A program made the position numbers and the translations under genes. Shown here in pieces: positions 11,100-23,730 of a DNA stretch of 64,000 nucleotides. The DNA is from Polyodon spathula (Eukaryota > Chordata > Actinopteri > Acipenseriformes > Polyodontidae): NCBI RefSeq assembly GCF_017654505.1, contig NC_054535.1, positions 85,655,285-85,719,284 on the forward strand. The letters are read 5' to 3'. The notes beneath the pieces are model-generated. The model was not told the DNA's origin and did not search any database. It worked only from the letters and a program-made list of their open reading frames with translations. Each line of letters opens with the position of its first letter. The first letter of the stretch is position 1.

Positions 11100-12110
11100 T
11101 ACCTCAAAACTTTAATTTTATATTCACAAGGCGTGAGCTGGGGGTAGAGATAGGACAGAAGAAGCAGAAGGGAGCGGTTAGTAGGACAGAGTGCCGGCTA
11201 GAAGGACCGGACCTAGGATAGAAGAGCAGGCGAGGCCCACTCTAGTAGCAGACCAGTGAAGCTGGACATGGAAGCTAGGATAGAAAGTGGTCACTGACTG
11301 AGGGCAGCGATGCCGACACGAGCCCAGGGGCGAAGGACCTAGCAACCGAAAACATATGAGGGTTATGACTCGTGGAGCCGCAAATCAGAGGAAGATGGTC
11401 CCGGAAGCCTGGGACACAAAAAGAGATAGAGAGGGAGAGGTACCCAGCGTCTGAGACTTCTGTAAAGGGGCGCTCGTTAGACCCCTAATTGGCCGAGACT
11501 TCACGCTGCCTGGGACCTGAGATAAGAACAAGGCATAGAGGTTAGTATGGGACTCGAGCATGAGTAGCCACGTTCCGAACTGAGACAGAGGATAGAACAG
11601 CCTTGAGTGAGGCAAGATAAGCGCAGGAGCTGCGAAAGAACAGAGTGTGGCCGGGGGTCCGCTCTGACTCACACGGTGAGAACCCCCCTGAAGGTCAAGG
11701 GAGGCTGAAGCCTGCCCTGAGGTCGGGGAAGTGATGATCACTTGCCCCCCAGAGACGACCGATGCAAAGGCATGTATGAGAAGGTGGAGGAGGGGAGGAG
11801 GAGGAAAACGAAACGCTAGACAACAAAGGTGCAAGTGATCAGGGCTTAAATAGAAAATAGGTACTAATTGACAGGAAATTGGAAACCCTCTTGCTGCACG
11901 CCTCCTGAACTACGCAGGCTAACATGTCTACAACAGAATTTTCCAACAGAGATGCAGCTGTTTCACTTCTCCTTTGAAAAGTGGAACCTGGCTTGCACAG
12001 ATGGATGGCAATGCTCGTCACTGCTTTGTTGTGCTTCCTGTTTGAATCCGCAGACACTGAGAGTACCTGCATGGTGATTACTGCTCCTACACGCAATTAA
12101 GCAAAAAGTT
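11100..12110. other. GC-rich, strand-asymmetric block of unknown nature (possible retroelement leader/LTR)
   Basis: This block is far richer in G+C than its surroundings, with purines on the plus strand and C/T runs on the minus strand. The minus strand reads CTATTTAAGCCCTGATCACT near 11840-11860, a possible TATA-like core, followed by a CT-rich leader. A 149-codon minus-strand open frame (11385-11834) is Ser/Leu/Pro-rich, matches no family I know and is probably fortuitous. Confidence 0.4.
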
Positions 12111-12420
12111 GGCATTTGCTTTTGTACTTACTTCAAACTATGGCCCGGTGTGTTTGTATGTATGTGAGGTACAATGTACATACAGTTCATACATGAGTAG
12201 GATTTAGGACAGTAGGCTATTGTGTGAGAAGTGGAAATTAATAAGAGAGGATGCAGGAGAAAGTCAACCCACATGCATAGTCTTATTCCAGATGTGCTTT
12301 GCATGTTGGATGACCTTATGATTACAGATATTTTGGCTGGAGTTTTGCTAATCGCACCTGCTCTGCTGTGGAAGCAGAATCTTGTACTGCACACAAACAA
12401 AGAAATCTCCTTTTCCTAGG

Positions 12421-12454
12421 TTTTTTTTTTTTTTTTGGGGGGGGGGGGGGGGGG
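12421..12454. repeat. T16-G18 homopolymer junction
   Basis: Sixteen T are followed directly by eighteen G. Homopolymer lengths may be affected by sequencing. Confidence 0.9.
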
Positions 12455-14438
12455 TATTATTTGAAAAACTGTGAATAAACTTTTTACATGAATCAATGTG
12501 CCAAAAATGACTCTATAAATATTTGTACAGTGAGTGAGACTCAAAGGGATTAAAAAAAAAAATAGAAAAGAGTTCAAAGAGCGTGGTTTAATTAACCAAA
12601 AGATTTACTGCAGGTGATGGGCTTGTAATTACCTCATGCCGAGAGCCAAATAGACTGATGGATGTTACTGGTGGCAGTAAAAGGTCATTCATGGCATCCT
12701 AATGCCCCAGTAAAGATTTCCAATGGAAAGTATTGAGCAAAATTCCCTTGTCAGGGAGGAAAAAGTTACCGTTGCACACCCTTATACACTAGCCACTTTT
12801 AACATGGCTTTGAGGCGGCTTCTGTCTTCTTTTTTTTTGTAGTGCAAATACAGCCGTCCTAGGTCCATCCCAGGTCCAGCCGTCATAAAGGTGGCCTGTC
12901 CAGAGGGGGGCTCTGTGACGGCTTTGATGTATTTTTTGCTCTATTGTGAACGCACCAGTCCCTGAGACAGCTCATGTTTGACACATACACTCGTGGGCAA
13001 CGCTCTCATTGTCAGTGCCAAACAGGCACAGACACCAGCAACAAGAAGTTTGGACTGTTACTCGGACAACAACGAAAAGATATCTTGACAGAACACTAAT
13101 CTTATACACAATACAGTACAGGCTTGCTAAGACACCGTCTCAAGGTAAAATGTGCTGGTGACTGCATTACACTCATTAGTGCTGCCATCAAATGGTATTA
13201 GTACTGACAATGAATGAGTTATAAGAACACATATCATGGGGATAATAAGCAGACAAATGCAATATTATGCAAATTCATAAGGTATGAAGTATTTGTGAAT
13301 ACCACTGTATTTTCATTTGGAAGAAATTCTGATATTAAACTTTTGTAATTAAAAAAAAAAAAATTGCATTGAGTAGGATCATTTGTTCTTTGCTGTCTCC
13401 ACACCAGCTGCACGTTCTAAATAAATAATTAGTTTTCTGAAACTTCCTTAAGAATTTACATATAAAGAAAGCTTAACAGTTCACATTGTGAATAATATTC
13501 CTTAATTTAGCATTGTTTTTTTTTTTCTGGAAGATGCTCTAAAGAAGAATAACAATTATTGAAAAAAAACATCCTAATATACCATTCTTAAATCTGGCAC
13601 TGATACTTGTGGTACACATGGTTTTTGCAACAAATATAACATTTTTCCATGACTCATGATAAAGTTATTACATGCAGATGGTCTTTGGAAAAACCAAGAT
13701 ATAAAGTCATCTGAAAAAATATATGTTTCCGAGTTCTTTTACAAGACACTGTCACAGACCAGACAGTTGTCTACAAACACTTGCAAATGACTACCAGAAA
13801 ATGTATTTATACTTTTATTACATATTTGAATGTTTTCCCTCGTTTCACCCCTTGGTTGTGAAATAGCTTTTTCTTACCGTTTTCATCCTTCCTCCATGTT
13901 TTAGTCTTGGGCTTTTCTGCTGCATCAAACCAATTTAAAATGTATTCAAGAACATGGTAAGAATTGAGGGGGGGAATCAGAAATGCCTATCTGCCACTCT
14001 TTAACTCCTTAATATCCAAGCATTTTTTAAATGAGAATATCTACTTTATTTATGTAACTAGATTCAGTTTCTGCACAAAGCGCTTTTTTTTCCCTGAACA
14101 CAACACATAATGTACTGCATATGAAAAATTCTGGCTTGTGACTGGATTTGAAAAATAATAGTACAGAGGGGTGGCTAAGCATTGTATCGTATGTGATACA
14201 GAAAAGGGCATTACAGGGTTAGTATTGTTAAACCAACTGAGCTCCTTTAAAAAATACATTTAGGTTTGTGCATATGGTAATATTGCTACGGATTGTCCTG
14301 GAAATTCAGCAAATGCCATGCAAATCAGTGCCATTGAGGCCATGTGTGCTCCTCACAATCTCGTGGTATTCACACAGCACCTAAAAGGTTATTTTGTAAT
14401 AGTTTATCTGATTATATAGGGAATACAAGTTATATAGG
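12455..14438. other. Intergenic sequence, nothing recognised
   Basis: AT-rich unique-looking sequence with short A or T runs. No exon-like block or mobile element was recognised. Confidence 0.5.
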
Positions 14439-15584
14439 TGTGGCAATGTTGCCCCTCCTCTGTGTGTATTTCTGTGTTGTATGTTGCATGTAGTGTGTTA
14501 ATGTTGGTGTTTAGTCATTGGTACACAGGATGTAATATGGGTAATATGCAGTTTTACTGAGACTCCAATTGAATTATTGATTAGCAATCGAGTTTCAGTA
14601 CATCTGTATAAAAGCAGCATGTTTTCACTCACTCGGGGTTGTGTGTTTGGTGAACGGGATTGGAGAAGGATGTAACAGTAAAGTAATAGTTAAAATAATA
14701 CCAGCTCACCGTGTTTGTCTGTGTAGTCCGTTTTTGTTTGTCTCTTTGTTTTGGCTACGAGTGCCGTGTCCTGCTGCTGTGTTTTGTTTGTCTTGCAACC
14801 TTTTATTTTCTGCTCTGTTTAATTATTAAATGCTGAGTGCAAGCAATCACTTAGCTTCACCAAAACTCCACGTCTCTCTGTCTATTCGGTGTTGGTTCCT
14901 GTTTCTGGTCTGACGTTATCAACTGCAGCCGTCTTTGTGACACGTGGTGTCATTGTAGGATTATGAGCACCTCGTAGACGCAGACCAGAGCAGGAACCGC
15001 TAACGCACCCTGTGTGTATTTCTGTGTTGTATGTTGCGTATAGTGTGTTAATGTGTATAGTCGTTGGTACATGGGATGTAATATGGGTTACGAGCACAAG
15101 TGTTTAAAATGTATATATGTATTTAGGCACGAGGATTGCACAGCACTTCACGTGCAGGTAAAATGTAATAATATGTGAGCACTGGGACTTGCACTTTATA
15201 AATTCACGTGCAGTTGTACCGAGACTCCAATTGAATGATTGATTAGCAGTCGAATCTCGGTACAGCTGCATAAAAGCAGCATGTTTTCACGCACTCGGGG
15301 TTGTGTGTTCGGTGAGTGGAGAACGGGATTGGAGACGGATGTAACAGTAAAGTAATAGTTAAAATAATACCAGCTCATCATGTTTGTCTCTTTGTTTTGG
15401 CTATGAGTGCCGTGTCCTGTGTTTTGTTTGTCTTGCAACCTTTAATTTTCTGCTCTGTTTAATTATTAAATGCTGAGCGAAAGCAAGCACTCAGCTTCAC
15501 CAAAACTCCACGTGTCTCTCTGTCTATTCGATGTTGGTTCCTGTTTCTGGTCTGACGTCACCCACTGCAGCCGTTTTTGTGACA
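14439..15584 (+). mobile_element. LTR retroelement remnant: two LTR copies around a 66-bp centre, 5-bp target duplication
   Basis: Copy 1 (14439-14942) starts TGTGGCAATG and ends TTTGTGACA. Copy 2 (15009-15584) aligns along its length, ends TTTGTGACA, lacks about the first 20 bases and has about 100 bp more near 15090-15210. Each holds a TATA-like ATAAAAGCAGCATG and a possible poly(A) signal ATTAAA. The flanks are ATAGG at 14434-14438 and at 15585-15589, a 5-bp target duplication. Only about 66 bp lie between the copies, so no gag or pol remains: a TRIM-like or heavily deleted element. Confidence 0.75.
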
Positions 15585-17021
15585 ATAGGTCTATAGGAGG
15601 CTAGGAGTATAGGCTATGTAAATGAAGACTGGTACAAAATCAAGGACGTAATCATGTTCACCATATAGAGTGTGACAGACAGTCAGACAGACATGATCAG
15701 CGCATATGGATCCTCATTGTTTTTTAATAAGGACCTAAAAAGATAAGTTTAATAATAAATGTAGGCTACTATTCATGTGTCTCCAACAGCTCATGCTTAT
15801 ACATGTTTAACAATTATTGAATAAAGCAAAAACAAACAAACAAACAAAAAAAAACACATAGCACATGTGTGCTGTTGACGCTTCCAGAGTATTCACTATG
15901 GTTGGAAAAGTAATTATAGACTTGTAACTTCGGAATTAGTGTATTTGTCCTTCTGGGTTTCCTTTGTAGCTTTGTTCATCATTACTATTTACAGTTGGCA
16001 CTACAAAGTTTTCTGATGGTATTATTATGACTAGTAATGATTATTATTATATTATTGATGATAATGAACAAGAGTGAAAAGAGTAGAACGATGCAGAATC
16101 ATCTTGTGCTCGAAAATTAGCTTTGGCCCTTGTACGTAATGTAATAAAATAATGCACAGTATAGTGGATTAAAATAAAAACCAAACGTGTTATTAAATAT
16201 CTGTTTTCAAGTATGAGAGACTCAGTGGGGCCTGTGTTCATTCTCCAATCCATTTATTCAATGTACACTTTACGAGCAATTTAAAATATGCAAATCACTT
16301 TACTGTAAAACAAAGACTTACTTAGCCTGACTGGTCACAAATGTACTTGTATCACAAGTTACTGATAAATGTATTAAGAATGGTGATGCTGACAGGGTGC
16401 CCCTGAAAACAAACCAACCAAAAACAATGTACAGTATGTGTACAGTTAGAGCTGATGATGATGACAACAAACCTTACCTTATATTGTTTTTGTTTGTCTA
16501 GTGGAAGTCTACTGCTGTGCAGAAAGAGACCAATATGTTTTGTTTTATGATTTCCATTAGTTACACTAATAGGGGGCTACAGTATATATGTAAATCACTT
16601 ATGCTTATATGCATGACTATTTGAGTAGAGACTTGAAGAAACACATGAAAGTTAAACCAACTGTATAAAGCTATTTTATGGTCTGGTATCATTTTTACTA
16701 GTAATAGCATGTGCGTACTATTACAGCTTTTGCTACATGCTGAGGCACCCACTTGTTGAAGTTTTGTTTTTCAAAACTGCACTGGACAGATTGCATAAAC
16801 ATACTAAGCAGTATTCTCTCAGTCTAAGTGTGGTTTCCATGTGTTGTGCCTAAACCAGCGCCTATCACAAAGCTGTTTGAGCCTGTTGTTTCTTTAACAG
16901 TTTCATTCATTTGTTTTTTTTATTAGGATTTTCACTTGGCAGCAATGTGTTTCTGTAATTCGGCATGAACACAATTATTTTCTTACAGGTCAAATCAAAT
17001 CATTTAACCTAATATTAGGAG

Positions 17022-17220
17022 GCAGTGTGGTCCAGTGGTTAAAGTCCAGGGGTTTATACCCAGAAGGTTGTTGGTTCAAATCCCAACTCTGCCACTGACT
17101 GCTCCATCCTGTGAATGAGATGTTAAATCAATGTCCTATTGTAAGTGACTGCATATAATGCACAGTTCACAACCTACCTCTGTAAAGTGCTTTGTGGTGC
17201 TATATAAAGATATTATTAAT
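17022..17220 (+). repeat. tRNA-derived SINE, second family
   Basis: The A-box-like GTGGTCCAGTGGTTAAAG and B-box-like GGTTCAAATCC match a tRNA head. The body continues TCCTATTGTAAGTGACTGCA and ends near GTAAAGTGCTTTGTGGTGCT. The head resembles the SINE at 10.77 kb but the tail differs. Confidence 0.75.
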
Positions 17221-18133
17221 ATCCAGCTCAAAGCAATTGGAAAGACAACAGCTGCTTGACCTTTCATCTTTTGTTGTTCCAAAATGTACAATTAAATAGT
17301 ACACATGATAGCATTTTAAATTGCGGCTGTAGATTTATTATTCAGTCACTTGGATCTATTTTACATATTTCAAATTTGGAATTGATGCAGAATTTTCACA
17401 AAAGTGAATTGGTTTGGTCAAAATATCCTGCTGGAAAGGAAAGACCCTTGTATAGACTAGATGTAACACACTGTACTGTAGCATCCTACCTTAAGAAACA
17501 CACATTTGGTAAACCACACTTTCACTTTTTTTTAGAAGACTACAAATGATTAATGGATATTGCACACTTCTGCATTGTTATTCCATGTGTGTTGGCTTCA
17601 AATCCAGTCTGTTCCAAACCATATGATTAACTGCAATAAGACAAAGGTTACATGAGGATTTGCAGTCTTTGATTCATTGTTCAGTACATTCACATATCTA
17701 ACTACCCATGCTAGGGTTTTTATAAAATAGGTCTATCATTGTTTGTCAAGTATGAAATGCTCTAATCGTTTTGTGTGATATGATAGTCAAACCTTGTTTC
17801 AAATCAAAGAAATTGCACAACCGTCTGCTGTCGCTGCCATCAATCTGTCTAAAGTTGGCGTAAAACAAAACTGCCTTTAAATAGAACATATCTTCTGTTT
17901 ACGTGGATAAATTGGCTCATGAGACCACTTGGCTGATGGCTATCTAATCCTGTAATTACTAAGAAATTACTAATGATCTAAATACTACCAACCATTAAAT
18001 ACTATAAACCACTAAAGTGATATTTTATACTAGCTACATATTCAAAATCTTTAACTGTTCATCTGTTTTATAGCCTATTGTGTGTGTTTAATATAATTCA
18101 GTGTTGCTATTTCTCCTTTAATCAAATAAACAG

Positions 18134-18300
18134 ATGAATTTCAACCACGGGGTGCTGGTTCTCAGTTACAGGAAACAAACTGGATAGGTTTTTGCTGTCC
18201 TGAGGCCTTTGATGATATTGACAAACTGGTAACTCGATCCACCATTCCTGAATGGAAGACAGACATGATGAAACTTTATGTCGATGAGCTTCATCTGAAA
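18134..18300 (+). pseudogene. Unidentified exon-like block, plus strand
   Basis: AATAAACAG precedes 18134 and GTATGTTC follows 18300. Between them are two bases plus 55 open codons with protein-like composition, including NWIGFCCPEAFDDIDKL and IPEWKTDMMKLYVDELHLK. The last part recalls the start of a SAP domain, as found in some transposon-derived fish proteins. I do not recognise the gene. A chance open frame with lucky splice sites is possible. Confidence 0.35.
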
Positions 18301-18620
18301 GTATGTTCTTCTATGCTTCCATGCAGGACTGCAATGACTAGTTCCATACTTTGTGAGTCAGATGGTGTATGATTTTGTCATCCCAAAAATAATTGATGAG
18401 AAGAAAGCAATCTTTCAATTTATTTTTTTGCGGATTTGTTCAAAGGTAAAAAACAGGGAGTTCGTAAAATGAAGCCATTCATGTCCAAGGGTCACGTCAC
18501 TTGTATTCTCAAATTTCTAGGGCAGTTACATCGCAGAATATGGAATGAACCACATGTATTATTTTTTGTGTTTTGTATGTAATTCAATAGTGGCACGTCA
18601 CTAGCTACTCCAGTACCTTC

Positions 18621-19121
18621 CTAGTATGTGTCTTCATCCTTGAGAAACAGATTCTTCACGAATCTCAAATGAAGCCAAATGTTTTTGGATAGAATTTTTC
18701 CAAGTAGTTTTCCTCCTATTGTAATAAACAACAGTACCAAAACATAAAAAAAAATATGATCAAAAGACACCAAACACTCCAATCTGTTTACTGGAGCAGC
18801 GGGTGAAATACCACAAAACCCAGGACAGTTTCCTGTTACTGTGCAGCTGGTTCTCATATAACTGTCAGTAAAGAATCTTACTTGTATTTTCATCAAACAT
18901 CTGGTTTGTCAGTTGCCAGCTCCAGATGGAGTAACTCAGGAAGGTTCTGAAGTTTCTATTGGGTTGTGTTCGGGGATAACCAAAAGAGGGGATGAACATT
19001 ATAAACAGCATAGTTGAGGGAAAAGCATTTGTATCTCCGAGTGCTCAGGAGGCCCATCATCTATTGCCCAATTTTCTTCAGTAACAAAGTAAATAATCCC
19101 ATATGTGTTGAACATGATGTC
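18621..19121 (-). pseudogene. Coding-looking but frame-broken stretch after block A, with a hydrophobic segment
   Basis: CTATAG precedes 19121; from there a phase-0 frame, matching block A, reads DIMFNTYGIIYFVTEENWAI before a stop. A second frame then reads PSFGYPRTQPNRNFRTFL and YSIWSWQLTNQ. A third (18896-18621) reads CTVTGNCPGFCGISPAAP followed by a membrane-spanning-like stretch FFYVLVLLFITIGGKLLGKI. This could be a decayed membrane-protein gene whose 3' end is here. The alternatives are chance frames or a degraded mobile element. Confidence 0.3.
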
Positions 19122-19349
19122 CTATAGCTGTAGCTATTCTCTGTGTACTATTTTTAAAATGGTATAATTTAAAATACTGTAATACTGTAGTTTGAACAAG
19201 TGTTTTTTTTTTTTTTTATTCCCTAAGAAAATTTTAAGAAAACAAAATCAGTCTTCTCATACTATCTTTTAGTTTTCTGCATCTAGTAAACAAATACATA
19301 ATTGTCTTTCTTTACTGCTTATCACTCAATGATTGAACTTAAGACTTAC

Positions 19350-19485
19350 ATCTTGACGTAGATCTTGCTCTACGAAGGACGCAGTTTTTCCCTCATATAC
19401 TGTGTTATACGTACCCGCATATACACCATCAGGATCAGTTTTGGCAAATATCTTCACTTCCAGCACATGGTTCTCTTTAGAAATG
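19350..19485 (-). pseudogene. Unidentified exon-like block A, minus strand
   Basis: TTTCTTTTAG precedes 19485 and the donor GTAAGTCTT starts at 19349. One base plus 45 open codons encode LEVKIFAKTDPDGVYAGTY and EGKTASFVEQDLRQD. It ends in phase 0. No family was recognised. It lies between ap3s1 and lvrn on the same strand as both. Confidence 0.4.
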
Positions 19486-19896
19486 CTAAAAGAAACTTAG
19501 TAAATCCAATGAAAAACAGTTAGACCTAAAGTCTTTCTAAATGTCTAAAAGTTACTAAAACCACATTATTGTCTGACTGGACTTATGATTTCACCATTGA
19601 CTTATGTCAGATTTCACATAGGTTGGAAATTACTTAAATCTGACAGTGCTTGAGCTATTGAATAGCTATTGTCATTCAACTGGAAGTAAGGCTGATTGGG
19701 TGGAGTGAGAGTGTGTCTGTTCCAGAAAGGTACAGTAATTATGCCTAAATCATTGTCACATTATTTGTTACCCAGAGTAGATTGGGAGTACCATCAGTGA
19801 TGTCACATCTACATGAGTGACAACACCCCACATCTCCACATGAACCAAATTAGATTTATGAAAGTTAACTAAAATTATGTCCTTTTCCCAGCTATA

Positions 19897-19920
19897 AAAA
19901 AAAAAAAAAAAAAAAAAAAA
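19897..19920. repeat. Poly(A) tract
   Basis: About 24 consecutive A, just before the Harbinger fragment. Confidence 0.9.
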
Positions 19921-19959
19921 CATGGTTGCAACTATAGTACATAGTATAGTACATATACC

Positions 19960-20181
19960 TTCCAGAAGGTAGCAGGTGATACCGTGGGGATCACCCAGTC
20001 AGCCGTGTCCCGCCACCTCGACCGGTTCATAACCGCGTTACTGCTACATGCTGAGGAACATATTAAATTGCCCAGTACCAGCGCAAACAGTGAGGAGATA
20101 ATGCTGGGTTTTTATGAGGTCGCGCACCTGCCGCGCGTGGTAGGTGCAATTGACTGTACCCATATTGCTATCTGGGCACCT
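19960..20181 (+). pseudogene. PIF/Harbinger (HARBI1-like) transposase fragment
   Basis: An open frame reads VGITQSAVSRHLDRFITALL, then GFYEVAHLPRVVGAIDCTHI and AIWAP. The helix-turn-helix-like QSAVSRHL and VGAIDCTHI (first catalytic Asp) are hallmarks of Harbinger transposases. The catalytic remainder is absent; past 20181 the frame becomes unrelated sequence. The fragment is about 74 codons of a protein usually over 300. Confidence 0.8.
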
Positions 20182-20593
20182 GTTCTAGTTGTCCTGTTCC
20201 ATCAGGATTCCAGTTGTATTCGGAATAGTGGGAAATTTGAATAGCTATTCCATGCCATGTAAACAGGGTATTCTGAATGAATCCGTCCATATTCTGGATA
20301 CCAGTATTCCAAAAACGTGATACTGAATACCCACTTATTATTAGAATACTATCGGCATACTAGCCCTTCTAGACACCTTATTCAAAAACTTTTTTTTTTC
20401 TAGACACACGAGTCGTCGTTTTATAATCTATAATATATAAGACGACGACTTGTGCGCCCAACAAAGCCTTTGCAAAAACTGTGCACAAATATATTAGTAC
20501 TTGTATGACCCCAAACTGGTTGCTGACTATGCAATCTTCCTATTTTAGTTATTTTTTTTAAGTTTTTTTAGTAGATCAACACTCAAAACCAGG

Positions 20594-20596
<3 letters not shown>

Positions 20597-20672
<76 letters not shown>
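20597..20672. repeat. (AT)n microsatellite between inverted CCAGGATT / AATCCTGG
   Basis: About 38 AT units. The flanks CCAGGATT and AATCCTGG are inverted, so the array sits at the centre of a small hairpin. Confidence 0.9.
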
Positions 20673-20677
<5 letters not shown>

Positions 20678-20679
20678 CC

Positions 20680-21640
20680 TGGTAGTCACATTGAGATTAA
20701 AACCTCTTTTACAAGTGATACCTTACCAAGCAGGTAGCAGCAAGTCAATTGGATAACAAGAACAATTACACAATAAAATACAATTAAGAAACAGGCAAAT
20801 CACATTTAAAACAATAATCAAAATACACAAAAAGTAGTCAACTATTTAAAACAATTACAACTCTCAGTCACGAAAGCATGCAGTTTACTCTTAAATTGCA
20901 ATAAAGATATCTGGGTCTGTAGCTTTAATTTGGACTGGAACTCATTCTAGGACCATGGGGCATAATAAGCAAATGATCTTTTACCAGCCTCAGTATACAC
21001 ATTTGGGATTTTAAAATGCAAAAAAGAATGAGATCTGAGGTTATGGTTACTATGGGAAGCTAATGTATTCATTTAAATAAGTATATTCATATAATTTACA
21101 CTGAATAGCCTTATATACCAGAATATACCAGTGCTTCAGCCTGAGTAAAGCCAAAGAAGTCCAGCCTACCAAATCGTAATAATATACAATGATGACATCA
21201 ATGTTGCATGATATAGCGAGTCCAGTTTACCAAAAGCTGATGGTAATGCAAACCTATATACCATCATCAATTTGCGGCAAAAAACATACAAGCAATAAGC
21301 CTCTTTTTTTGTTTCCATAACATATATAACATGTTCATATCATAGTGACGTTTATAGCATATTCCCATGCCCAACAGACGAGTGTGGAAACATGCACTCA
21401 CTTCTGTACAGCACGTTGTTTTCCTTCTGTTCCTTTAATACAGTCCTATTAGCATATAGTAATGCATCGGTAGGATGAAACATGTGACGCAAATGTATTC
21501 TAGGTGGATATTCAATATGCACATAGCGCAATCAAATTTGAATTGGGCGAAAGCCCTAATTCGTCTGAATATACCAATATTTGTGCGATAATTGCGATGC
21601 GCTAGTTCCAATAACTGCGCACCGCTGGCTCAAATAGTGT
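20680..21640. other. Probable ancient repeat, family not identified
   Basis: Sequence such as GAGATTAAAACCTCTTTTAC and CTGGAACTCATTCTAGGACC looks like a fish LINE 3' region on the minus strand, but no coding match was found. The part after 21420 resembles Harbinger non-coding sequence only loosely. Confidence 0.3.
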
Positions 21641-23650
21641 CAGGGTAACAGTTCACTCTGGTTGGGTACAATAGTACAAACGTACAATAGTACAGAACCT
21701 CTCCCATCCACACACACTGGATGGGCGGATCAGTTATGTGTTTTATCACTGTATTGCTATGATGGACAGCGGTAGTGTGTTTACATTTATATGTGTTCTT
21801 CACTGCTCCACAGACATATCCTCATCCAACGTGTCCAATCAAAGTATGGAAATGAAGATTGAGAGAAGGATGAAGAGTGGAGGGGGGTCCTGCCTGTCTT
21901 TGCTGTGTGTTGCCACACATCTGTAAATTAATTGTATAAATATGTCATACACCCATCTTGTGGCCCATTGCTTTATTTGGCTATTCCATAGGCTGCTGTG
22001 CATTATGGGTGAGGGGTGGGCAGCTGCAGTTTGGAGAGCCAAACCGCGACAGAGCACTCTTGCTGTGAAAACCATGCTAACATTTTCCTAAAGTCACACC
22101 GGTGATACGATCAACCAATCAAATACCTATATTTTCTCTGCAGCAGTCCAATCATAAGTTAGCTGAGGCGGGACAAACAACTCTGTTAACTAATTTCTGT
22201 CCATTTTTATGCAGCTGTCCAATCTGCTGAATGTCGGTGTTGCTAATTGTACAGAGACTGTTCATTTATTGAGAAATCATAGTAGGCTACAATTAACATT
22301 TTAGGAGCGTATTTCGAATTAATTATTATTCTTACAAAAAAATGGCATAACGAAAAAAAATCCATTCCGGCAACACACAAAACCTTACAAACTGGGCTTA
22401 ATCATGATGTTCAAATGGGTGAGTAGAATGAATAACATAACGCATTTATGTGTATTGTGTATATAAAAATGTTTTGTGCAACTGCTTTGTGCCGTTTTGG
22501 AATATCTCTCATTTTGTGCCAAAGCATTATTTTTTTGTGAGGTGCAAATTTAGCGAGGGGATTGCGCGAAGATCAAAGATCAGGCCCTTAGTCTCTACGC
22601 ACAGAGCACAATTCAAAACCCTCTCACAGCCTGCTTGCTTGATTCCCTGAATATAATAATACAACTGTGATTGGCGCTCAAGGCCCGAGTGAATGATTAA
22701 TGCACCCCACAGTGGAGCACTGCCACCTACACCCAAAATATTGAAAAATGTATGAAAATGAGCAGCTGAGATACGGCCCGTCCCAAAGAGCATGAGTGTG
22801 CTGGGGGAAAGAGTCCAGCCTGACCACACAACCCGCAGAACTAAATACAAACCACTCAGCACTCAGGTAAGGAAAACCCCTACTCACATATGTTTAAATG
22901 TTGATGCAGGGGGAAACCTCAGGGGATCCGTGGCTGAGGGTAGCCCTTCTTCCAGGCTGTAAGTGGTCAACTCCTTTTTTGGCTTCCCAGCACTTGACTG
23001 AGTGGCCGAAACAAAAGAAGTGACATGGGGGAATAACACACATTGCCTTTATGCGCTTGCTGATGATATGTTGGTTAGGGGCGGAGTCTCCTTGCAGAAA
23101 AGCAACCAAGTTTATAATCGTTCTTACTGTATTTTTTATTTCTAATGTAACAGTGTTTACCGGTAATAGAAGTCATGGTTTGTGTTGTAAAATAAGTATA
23201 AACATTCCAGGTTCTCATATACTTAAACTACACTTAAAAACAAATTACATCTAAAATAATGGTTTGAAAATAGCCTGTGAGGCAGGATTCCGTTAATGTT
23301 GTGCTCTGCAAGTAAGTATTATCTATGAAAGTTCATGGTCACTGATAATTCCCAGCAGCACTTGAATTAGTAGTATTGTCCAAGTCCTTATTTGTATTGG
23401 CTGTATTTAAACATAGAACACAGTGTGAACCATTTACAATAATGAATGTAAGGCATTAGGGCTTGAAATTTGCCAGTAATAACTTGATAAAACAGTGCAT
23501 TACTTTTGCAAATCAGTCGTCATTTACTGAGTACCCAAGTGCATGACTGAAAACCTTCTAACTGCTTTCTGCAGTCTTGATAAATAATTTGTTCTGAGAT
23601 GATGCCAAAATTGGCAAATCTAATACAAAAGAAAAGCGAAAAAAGTTTTA
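21640..23650. other. Intergenic sequence, nothing firmly recognised
   Basis: Includes a GC-richer stretch at about 22650-23110 with open minus-strand frames (22527-22862 and 22894-23109) of no known family. It may be a repeat. Confidence 0.35.
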
Positions 23651-23655
23651 TGCTG

Positions 23656-23658
<3 letters not shown>

Positions 23659-23720
<62 letters not shown>
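23659..23720. repeat. (AT)n microsatellite
   Basis: About 31 AT units at the left edge of a Tc1 fragment. Confidence 0.95.
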
Positions 23721-23727
<7 letters not shown>

Positions 23728-23730
23728 GAA

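Noticed and set aside
11385..11834. 149-codon minus-strand frame
   Set aside because: Low-complexity Ser/Leu/Pro content, no known domain, no splice or start context, and it lies in a biased-composition block.
22527..22862. 111-codon minus-strand frame
   Set aside because: No recognisable domain, and composition suggests a repeat.
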